Source of the DNA: CAWAQA01 sp963784065
GTDB taxonomy: Bacteria; Acidobacteriota; Vicinamibacteria; Vicinamibacterales; UBA2999
DNA length: 64,000 nucleotides
Direction of reading: 5' to 3'
Assembly: GCA_963784065.1 (NCBI GenBank)
Contig: CAWAQA010000006.1
Location: 310,001 to 374,000, forward strand
The notes under the pieces were generated by a model. That model made no database searches, was not told the DNA's origin, and saw only the letters and a list, made by a program, of their open reading frames with translations. This document shows positions 55,908-63,031 of the stretch, piece after piece (within the stretch, counting starts at the first letter, position 1; the number at the start of each line of letters is the position of its first letter). Made by a program: the position numbers and the translations under genes.

Positions 55908-56105
55908 ATGAGCGCCGAACCCAAGAACGCCACCAAAGAGCTGTACGCGATGCCCGTGCACGAGGTCATCGCCATCCTCAGATCGAGCTCGGACGACCGA
56001 TCGGCCACCGCCGTCGGCCGCCGCGATCGCCGCGCCGGGCGCCGCCGTATCCTCGCCGAACGGGCGCCGGAGCCCGACCTCGTCGTCCTCGCCTCCGCCC
56101 GGTAG
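55908..56105 (+). CDS. Small hypothetical protein
   Basis: 65 residues. The first half is protein-like (ATKELYAMPVHEVIAILRSS); the second half is Arg-rich (VGRRDRRAGRRRILAE) and may be out of frame, in keeping with neighbouring genes. GGCGG lies before ATG 55908. Not recognised. Confidence 0.35.
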   Translation: MSAEPKNATKELYAMPVHEVIAILRSSSDDRSATAVGRRDRRAGRRRILAERAPEPDLVVLASAR

Positions 56106-56255
56106 GGGACGGCGTTCCCGCTCAACGCCCGACTGCGTCGTTCGGCCCCAACGCCAGGCCCCGGGGCTTGCACGATTTTCCCGAAATTTGCGGTTGAGCC
56201 GGCCTCGGCGGGAGCTAGACTGTGCGCCCTAACTCTTCAAGAACGTTACCAATTG

Positions 56256-58003
56256 ATGATGAATCGACTGACTATTCAATCGATCCAGCAGCGGTTCCCC
56301 TGGATCATGTGGCCGGTGACCGTCTTGGACGTCGTGCTCACGCCACGCCGCTGGGGCGGGGCGTTCGAGGGCGTCGGGGCGAGGCTCACAGCGGCGCTCA
56401 CGAGGGATACCGCTCCGCTGGCCCGTCGCCTGGTTTCCCTTTTTGGCTGGGTTGGTTCCCTCCGTGGACGGCTCCTGGCGGACCGGCCCCTGCTCATGCG
56501 TATCGCATGGCGGGTGCGGCAGCTCATCTGGTCCATCACCTGGGCGTTCATCGTCATCATGCGGTTGTGGCCGCAGGCGCGTACGAGTCCCGGGAGAGGA
56601 CACGCCGATCCGCCTCATCCCGGCGCCGGAAAGCTACAGCGACTTTCAGAGCCGGAAACTCGTCGTTCCATCGGATGTCCCTCGCGCGGAGATGACCCTG
56701 CCGGGCGCCATCACCGTGCAGATGCTGCATCTGCTGCAGGATGTCTATCCCGTCATCGCGTCGCATCAGCCGTTGGCGGCGAGCCATCCGCGAGCAGCGT
56801 CTGCAAGGACGCCTATCCGTGGGTCTACCGCCTGGTGCGAACTCCGCCGGCGTGGCATCCCGATCTCGAGGAAGGGCGGCGCCAGGGCACGCTCCTCGGC
56901 ACGCTCGCCGTGGGCGGGCCGTTCGCCAAGCTCGTCGAACGCACGCAAAGCAACGGCAACGGCTACCTGATGGACCTCGAGTACCTCCGTCGCTACCCGG
57001 TCCGCGGCGATCTGGCAGCAGCTCGGTTGCCAGATTCACCTTGCCGAACGGGATGGCAAGCTCCTGCCCACGGCGCATCGGCTACAACGGCCAGCGCGCC
57101 ACGCCCGGCGACACGCGCTGGGAGTTCCTGCAGCGGATCGCGCTGTGCTCGCTCGCGACCCATACCACCGTGTGGCGCCACGGCATGCAGTATCACGTCG
57201 GCGGCGTCGCACCGTTCGCGGTGGTGACGCACCAGCTCCCGCCGGCGCATCCGATCCGCCGCCTGATGGCCCCGCACATCGCGGACACGCTGTCCACCAA
57301 CTACCACACGCACCTGACCTTGCGGCGCAGCGGATTCGACGTCACCGGCTTCAGCTTCGACTACGACACGATCCTGCGGTACTACGACGACGGGGCGAGC
57401 TACTTCGACATCTCCCGTCTCGACCCGCGCGTGGACTCGAGCCGCCGCGGCATCGCCGACTCGGTGGAGTATCCGTATCTCCAGCAGTCGTCCATGTACC
57501 TGGACCTGTTCGAGTCGTACGTCCGCGAGTACATCGACCGCTACTACCCCGACGACGGCTCGCTCGCGCAGGACATCGCCGCGCAGGTCTGGTTCGAGTC
57601 GCTCGACAAGCACATCGCGCACGGCATCAAGGGCTACGTGCCGCTGCTGACCAAGGCCAACCTGGTGAAGTTGTGCGCGCTCTTCATCTACACCGTGTCG
57701 GTCGAGCACGAGGACAACACGATGTGGAACTACGCGACGTTCCTGCCCGCCACCGTCCGCGAGGACGGCGGCGGCGAGACCGTCGGCCAGGTGCAGGCCA
57801 TCCTCAACTTCGAGATGGTGATCGCGTCCGCGGCCAACAAGCTGATGAGCGATGCCAGCCACGTCGCCCTCGACCCCGAGGGCGCGGCAATCATGAAGCG
57901 GTTCCAGTCGAAGCTGATGGCGCTGCAAAAGCAGATGGAGAACGAGCCGAACCGCCACTGGCGGATTTATCCCAAGAGCCTCGAGGCGAGCATCTCGGCT
58001 TGA
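56256..58003 (+). CDS. Lipoxygenase-like non-haem iron dioxygenase, several frameshifts
   Basis: About 582 residues once about four shifts (near 56580, 56795, 57010 and 57075) are bridged. Recognisable lipoxygenase blocks are WQQLGCQIHLAERDGKLLP, RWEFLQRIALCSLATHTTVW, then the iron-ligand pair HGMQYH (H-x4-H, His codons at 57179 and 57194), VVTHQLPPAHPIRRLMAPHI with HPI..L..PH, and TLSTNYHTHLTL. The distal helix VSVEHEDNTMWNY differs from the usual H-x3-N, and the C-terminus is SISA rather than the iron-binding Ile, so catalysis needs testing. No signal peptide is clear; the N-terminus has hydrophobic segments (WIMWPVTVLDVVL). It would insert O2 into polyunsaturated fatty acids. It opens a cluster of fatty-acid-oxygenase-like genes. 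Confidence 0.75.
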
Positions 58004-58022
58004 GTTCTCGCGCCTCACGACG

Positions 58023-58162
58023 ACGAACCACGGAGTCACAGAGACACCGAGACACGCCTCTGACCTGAGCCCTGGGCCTGATTCCTGAGGCTTCAACCAC
58101 GTGCCTCTGTGTCTCTGTGGTTAGTGGGAAGCAGATGCGTGGCTTCCGGCTTCAGCCGGAAG
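58023..58162. repeat. CACAGAGAC inverted arms plus REP-like palindrome
   Basis: GAACCACGGAGTCACAGAGA (58023-58042) and GTGCCTCTGTGTCTCTGTGG (58101-58120) are inverted arms about 60 bp apart. A REP copy GTGGCTTCCGGCTTCAGCCG (continuing GAAG, 58139-58162) follows. They lie between the convergent lipoxygenase-like and mono-haem cytochrome genes. Confidence 0.8.
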
Positions 58163-58821
58163 ATCCGGCGACGCTAGCGCGGCGCCGCCATGTAGTTCCT
58201 CGCCCGCTCGACCGCTGGACGGCCGGCGGCCGCGGCGTGATCCCAGACCTCTGGCGGCCCTGCCACGCAAGCAGATCGTCGCGCGTGCCAGGGATGATCA
58301 CGAACCGATACAGCAGCCGATCGGTCGCCGACAGACGATAGTTCTTCGCAATCTCGCCCAGGATGGCGCCTGGCGTGAACCGCGGATCCGCTGCCGCCGA
58401 CGCCAGGAAGCTCACATAGCGTCGCGCCGCGGCGTCATCCGGCGGGCGTCCGGGCGTGTGACACAGCGCGCAGTTCATGCCGACGCGCGGGTACCCCACC
58501 GTCGCCCTCGACAGTCCGATGGGCATCTCGTACCCCTCCTTGGACTGGATGCCGAGTGACGCATATCCGCCGGGCCCCGGCAGCAGATCCGGAAATATTC
58601 TCGGCAGCACCAGCCAGACCCAGTACCGGTACGCCGTCGGAGGCTTCCGTCCCGACCGACCCGAACAGAAAGTCATCGTCCGCCGAGTCGAACCGTGCCG
58701 GCGCCGGTTCGCGGAAGAACTGCGCGTACACGAATACGACCGCCACAATGGTGAGGGCCGCGACGGCCAGCCCGAGCTGCACCCAGCGCGATCGAATCGA
58801 CAACGTCATGCGTTGCGGCAT
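58152..58821 (-). CDS. Membrane-anchored mono-haem c-type cytochrome, paralogue of the di-haem protein's N-terminus; frameshifted
   Basis: An N-terminal membrane anchor (VQLGLAVAALTIVAVVFVYA) precedes FLFGSVGTE. After a shift near 58630 it continues PGGYASLGIQSKEGYEMPIG, VGYPRVGMNCALCHTPG (one CxxCH) and a helical end (ILGEIAKNYRLSATDRLLY). A further shift near 58220 is likely, the end reading VWDHAAAAGRPAVERARNYM. Its first 130 or so residues parallel the upstream di-haem protein (FKYGSIGSE, PGGYASFGF, LPIGVSK, GLNCAVCHTG). The start is ATG 58821 (or the in-frame ATG 58809), directly after the TGA of that gene. Probably an electron-transfer or assembly partner of it; no second haem site is visible. 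Confidence 0.75.
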
Positions 58822-60318
58822 TCAGAAGGTTTTCAGGGTACTCGACCATCGCCCGCTTGTCATCGTCAGGAAGCGACGTGCCGTACAGGTGGCCGCTGTT
58901 GCTGTTTCCCGGGACGGAGGTGTCGTAGAGAAAGAACCGGCGCCCGTCGGCCTCGGGCACGTTCGACACGAATCCCATGCGCGTCCGGTCGTACAGGTCG
59001 TATCCGCGGAAGAACTCGCGCGGCCGCTCGCGCGGGGGGCTCGAGCAGATCGTGGAGCGTCGGGACCGAGCCGTTGTGGAGGTAGGGCGCGCGGGCCCAG
59101 ATTCCGTCGAGCGGATGATTGGCGTAGCCATTGGTCTTGCGGAACCGCTTGAACCGGTATGGCGAGTCCGGGAAGAGCGAATACTGGTTGGCCGCAAAGA
59201 TCGGCGTATAGGAATCGAGGCGGTACCGGTCGGTGCCGATCTCGCTCACATCGACGACGCGGCCAAGCCGGTCGCCCGCCTTGATCCCGTCCTTGAAGCG
59301 ATGATCGCCATGACAGGCCAGGCACTCCTGCTGATAGACCGTGGCGCCGCGTGCGGCGAGCGACGCGTCCACGTCGTAGGGATACGGCGGTGGCGGCAGC
59401 GTCCAGATCCAGTCGCGCACGCGCTTGAGGCCAGCGTGATCGACGGTGACCGGCGTGATGCCCGCACCGAGGCCGGCGCTCAGGTTGCGCTCGTCCACCG
59501 AGTCGTTGTCGCCATCCCAGTGCAACTGCAGGCCCTCGCGCGGCGCCTGGTTCCAGAGTGACGGGAAATCTGACGGCGCCAATCAGCTCGGAGTGCGGGA
59601 GATCGTCGAGACGCCAGTTGAATTGAATCGACTTGTACGGGTTGAAGGTGTCAACGCGCCCGCGGCCCCAGCGCGGCACGCGGTCGGCGAGGACCGGCGC
59701 AATCCGGTTGCGCAGCTCGAGCGTCTGCAGCTTGAGCCGGTCCACGAGGCCAAGGCGCAGCAGCAGCCGTTCGAATGCGGATGGCGTCTCCCGGGCGGGA
59801 CGCCCGCGAACGGCGTCCACGTTCGTCCGGCCGTCGAGCGTGCACTCGAGCACGAACTCGACGAACGACTGCAGGTCGAGTTGATGCGCCGGCATCCCGG
59901 GAACGATGCGCGGGACGGCGTCGGGCGTGTCGCGCACGCTGCCCGTGTGGCAGACGGCGCAGTTCAATCCGACGTGATCGATGCCCAGGCGGCGGCGTTT
60001 CGACACGCCGATGGGCAGATCGTGGCCAGGCTCGAACAGGAACCCGAACGACGCGTACCCGCCCGGCAGCTTCTCCCGGCAGATCGAGGGCAGCGCGGTG
60101 AAGACCTGGTACGGCGGCAGCACTCCGCCCACGGGACGCAACAGCGAGACGCCGGGCTCGCTGCCGATCGAGCCATACTTGAAATGATCGGTGACTGACT
60201 CGTAGGTGAGCGGGCGATCGGACCGGAGCGACCACACCAGCCAGATCCCGAGCCCCGCCACCAGCACCACGACGAGCGCGAGCGCCCGCCGCAGCAGGCG
60301 TGCGTAGTGTGTGTTCAT
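58822..60318 (-). CDS. Di-haem c-type cytochrome, RoxA / fatty-acid dioxygenase-like, frameshifted
   Basis: About 499 residues. Membrane anchor (ALALVVVLVAGLGIWLVW); first haem site GLNCAVCHTG (about residue 119); second QECLACHGDHRFKDG (about 336); then IFAANQYSLFPDSPYRFKRF, APYLHNGSVPTLHDLLEPP, REFFRGYDLYDRTRMGFVSN and LYDTSVPGNSNSGH, ending AMVEYLKTF once shifts near 59575, 59035 (in a G6 run) and 58838 are bridged. Two CxxCH about 215 residues apart and the NGSVPTL block are reminiscent of rubber oxygenase RoxA and of the Pseudomonas aeruginosa oleate 10S-dioxygenase group. It is not a classical cytochrome c peroxidase (BccP) by spacing. It is divergent from the decapeptide-repeat gene. 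Confidence 0.78.
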   Translation of the reverse strand: MNTHYARLLRRALALVVVLVAGLGIWLVWSLRSDRPLTYESVTDHFKYGSIGSEPGVSLLRPVGGVLPPYQVFTALPSICREKLPGGYASFGFLFEPGHDLPIGVSKRRRLGIDHVGLNCAVCHTGSVRDTPDAVPRIVPGMPAHQLDLQSFVEFVLECTLDGRTNVDAVRGRPARETPSAFERLLLRLGLVDRLKLQTLELRNRIAPVLADRVPRWGRGRVDTFNPYKSIQFNWRLDDLPHSELIGAVRFPVTLEPGAARGPAVALGWRQRLGGRAQPERRPRCGHHAGHRRSRWPQARARLDLDAAATAVSLRRGRVARRTRRHGLSAGVPGLSWRSSLQGRDQGGRPAWPRRRCERDRHRPVPPRFLYADLCGQPVFALPGLAIPVQAVPQDQWLRQSSARRNLGPRALPPQRLGPDAPRSARAPRASGRASSSADTTCTTGRAWDSCRTCPRPTGAGSFSTTPPSRETATAATCTARRFLTMTSGRWSSTLKTF

Positions 60319-60456
60319 GCGGACGCGAAGCGACGTTAACCGTTCTGGGGACGGCGCCATCTAATCACATGCACGCTTTGGTGAACAAGTGTGCGCGGGC
60401 GCGCCGATACGCTACTCTCCGTGCACAGCACACCCGGACTAACGAAAGGACTCGTG

Positions 60457-61179
60457 ATGGCGAACAGGTACGTGGGGTTGCTGGCGATGGCGATCGCCTG
60501 GAGCACGGGGTGCTCGCTCGCGACCACCGTCGGGCGCAATACGGAGGCGATCGCGAATAGCTCGGCGACCATCGGGACGAACACGCGCGCCGTGAGCGAA
60601 TCCACGGCGGCCACCGGGTCGCTGGTGCCGGCCCTGCAGGGGGTGGAGCGGCTGCGCGGGCCGATGGAGTCGGTCGCGGCGCTCGATCCGACGCTGCGCG
60701 CCGTGGCGAACCTGAACGAGCCGATGACGCGCGTGGCTGGCCTCGACGGCAGCATGCGGGCGCTCGCCGACCTGCAGCAGCCGATGACCCGCCTCGTCGC
60801 CATCGGCCCCGGCCTCGACGCCACCGCGGCGCTTGGCGGCCCGATGACCCGCGTGGCTGACATGCGGCCAAGTCTGGACGCCGTCGCCGGACTGCAGGGG
60901 TCGCTCGACATGGTGGCCGGCCTGCAGCCGCAGCTGGCGTCGGTCGCCGGGCTGCAGCCCGCGATGCAGCAGTTGAGCACCCTCCGCGAACCGCTCGAAC
61001 GCGTGGCGGCGCTCGAAGCGCCGATGTCGCGGCTCGCGTCGCTCGGCTCGGTGCTCGAGCGGCCGTGGCTGCTCCTGGTCGCCGCGCTGCTGGGCTTGTT
61101 CGTCTGGGGCGCGGTGACATTCCTGGCAGTGCGGCTGGCGATTCTCAGCGCGGCGCGTGCGCCAAAGGTCACGGTGTAA
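60457..61179 (+). CDS. Decapeptide-repeat protein with C-terminal membrane helix
   Basis: 240 residues. The N-terminus is a leader or lipoprotein-like signal (YVGLLAMAIAWSTGCS; the lipobox is imperfect). Residues about 60-205 are some 14 tandem ten-residue repeats of the type VAxLxxPMxR, e.g. VANLNEPMTR, VAGLDGSMRA, LADLQQPMTR and VAGLQPQLAS. A transmembrane helix follows (PWLLLVAALLGLFVWGAVTF) with a short basic tail. AAAGGA lies 7 nt before ATG 60457. The repeat is probably a long helical rod or coiled coil spanning part of the periplasm. It lies upstream of the alpha-dioxygenase-like gene on the same strand (105-nt gap). I know no matching family. Confidence 0.75.
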   Translation: MANRYVGLLAMAIAWSTGCSLATTVGRNTEAIANSSATIGTNTRAVSESTAATGSLVPALQGVERLRGPMESVAALDPTLRAVANLNEPMTRVAGLDGSMRALADLQQPMTRLVAIGPGLDATAALGGPMTRVADMRPSLDAVAGLQGSLDMVAGLQPQLASVAGLQPAMQQLSTLREPLERVAALEAPMSRLASLGSVLERPWLLLVAALLGLFVWGAVTFLAVRLAILSAARAPKVTV

Positions 61180-61284
61180 AAAATATTTCGTGCATGAGCT
61201 GTTCGCGGCGGCCAACTGAGACGTTGACACACATACACCACAGCGTTAGCGTGTGCCACCCGTCCGAGCCAAGGAGCATGTCCT

Positions 61285-63027
61285 ATGTCGATCGTGTTCG
61301 ATAAGGAGTGGCACGAGCTGCCACGTCCCGCTGCCGGCGCGAAGCTCGTCGAGATCCGCAACGAGCTGCGCGCAAAGAACTTGCACGACACCGAGGAGCC
61401 GGCCCTCGAGCCCTCCACCGGTCCGATCAGCCCGGAGGTTCGCGCCGTCCGTACCAACGATGGCACCTATAACGATGTGTCGTGCCCCCGGATGGGCAGC
61501 GCCGGCACGCGGTTCGGACGTAACGTCCCGCTCAGCGAGACGTTTCCCGACACCGCGAATCTCCTGACGCCGAACCCGCGGACGGTCAGCCTCGAGCTGC
61601 TGACACGGACGACGTTCCAGCCGGCGAACATCCTCAGCGTGTTCGGAGCGGCGTGGATCCAGTTCCAGGTCCACGACTGGTTCATGCATAGGAAGGGCGT
61701 GTGGACGAATACCCACGACATCCCCGTGGAGGCCGGCGACAGCTGGCACGAGCGGCCGATGCGGGTGCCGCGGACGCCGGCCGATCTCCCCAAGGTCGCC
61801 AACTCGACGCGCCCGCCCGCCTACATCAACGAAAACTCCCACTGGTGGGACGGATCGCAGGTCTACGGCTGCACGACGTCGGTGCAGGCGTCCCTGCGCG
61901 CCGGGCGCGATGGCAAGGTGCTGGTCGGAGCGGACGGCCGCCTCGGGGTGGACCCGGTCACCGGCCTGGAAATCACCGGGTTCACCGAGAACACCTGGAT
62001 TGGCCAGAGCCTGCTGCACGGCATCTTCGCGCTCGAGCACAACGCGATCTGCGATCGGCTGAAGCGCGACTACCCGACATGGGACGACGAGCGCACGTTC
62101 CAGCAGGCGCGCCTGATCAATGCCGCGCTCATGGCCAAGATCCACACGACGGAATGGACGACGACCATCCTGCCGAACGACGTGATCAAGGACGCCATGA
62201 GGACGAACTGGCACGGTGCGCTCGGCGACCTGCAGAAGATCTTCAAGGGCCTGAACGACAAGGAACTGCTCGGCGGCATTCCGGGCTCGCCCACCGACCA
62301 CCACACAGCCCCGTACTCGCTGACCGAGGAATTCGTGTCCGTCTATCGCATGCACTCGCTGATGCCGGACGACTACACGATCCGGTCGGCCGCCGATGGC
62401 GCGGTGCTGGGCCAGTTCGAGCTGCCTGAGCTCTCGGGCCGGCGCGGCCGCACGGTGCTGGAGAAGTTCGAGCTCGCCGACCTCCTCTATTCCTTCTGCG
62501 TGGCGAGCGCGGGCGCGTTGCGGCTGCACAACTTCCCCCGCACGCTGCAGAACCTCGTCCAGGACAACGGCGACCGCTTCGATCTCGCCACCGTTGACAT
62601 CCTGCGCGACCGCGAGCGCGGCGTTCCCCGCTACAACCAGTTCCGCCGCCTCATTCACAAGGCGCCGGTCACGAGCTTCGAGGAGCTGACCGACAATCCG
62701 CTCTGGGCGGAGGAAATCCGGCGGGTCTACAACAACGACCTGGAGAAGGTGGACCTGTTGATCGGCCTCATGGGGGAGCCACTGCCGGAAAAGTTCGGCT
62801 TCAGCGACTCGGCGTTCCGCATCTTCGTGCTGATGGCCTCACGCCGCCTGAAGAGCGACCGCTTCTTCTCGAAGGACTACCGTCCCGAGGTCTACACCAA
62901 GCAGGGCATCGAGTGGGTGGAAGGCAACGGGATGAAGGAAGTGATCGCGCGGCACTTCCCGGCCCTGGCGCCGGCGATGCAAGGCGTCGACAGCGCGTTC
63001 CAACCCTGGAAACCGAAGGGCAAATAG
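61285..63027 (+). CDS. Alpha-dioxygenase / cyclooxygenase-like haem fatty-acid oxygenase
   Basis: 580 residues of the peroxidase-cyclooxygenase superfamily, intact. Characteristic blocks: DGTYNDVSCPRMGSAGTRFG; NPRTVSLELLTRT; AAWIQFQVHDWFMH with distal His130; NENSHWWDGSQVYG; LLHGIFALEHNAICDRLK; and EFVSVYRMHSLMPDDY, in which Tyr354-x-x-His357 corresponds to the catalytic Tyr385 and proximal His388 of cyclooxygenase and to the YRxH of plant alpha-dioxygenases. RRLKSDRFFSKDY closes the domain. No signal peptide, as in plant alpha-DOX. Expected reaction: O2 insertion into fatty acids, at the alpha carbon if it follows the plant enzymes. AAGGAG lies 8 nt before ATG 61285. Next gene 4 nt downstream. 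Confidence 0.9.
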   Translation: MSIVFDKEWHELPRPAAGAKLVEIRNELRAKNLHDTEEPALEPSTGPISPEVRAVRTNDGTYNDVSCPRMGSAGTRFGRNVPLSETFPDTANLLTPNPRTVSLELLTRTTFQPANILSVFGAAWIQFQVHDWFMHRKGVWTNTHDIPVEAGDSWHERPMRVPRTPADLPKVANSTRPPAYINENSHWWDGSQVYGCTTSVQASLRAGRDGKVLVGADGRLGVDPVTGLEITGFTENTWIGQSLLHGIFALEHNAICDRLKRDYPTWDDERTFQQARLINAALMAKIHTTEWTTTILPNDVIKDAMRTNWHGALGDLQKIFKGLNDKELLGGIPGSPTDHHTAPYSLTEEFVSVYRMHSLMPDDYTIRSAADGAVLGQFELPELSGRRGRTVLEKFELADLLYSFCVASAGALRLHNFPRTLQNLVQDNGDRFDLATVDILRDRERGVPRYNQFRRLIHKAPVTSFEELTDNPLWAEEIRRVYNNDLEKVDLLIGLMGEPLPEKFGFSDSAFRIFVLMASRRLKSDRFFSKDYRPEVYTKQGIEWVEGNGMKEVIARHFPALAPAMQGVDSAFQPWKPKGK

Positions 63028-63031
63028 ACAC

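Noticed and set aside
58822..60318. Classical cytochrome c peroxidase (CcpA/MauG) assignment
   Set aside because: The two CxxCH motifs are about 215 residues apart with NGSVPTL and FRGYD blocks after the second, closer to RoxA-type oxygenases than to CcpA.
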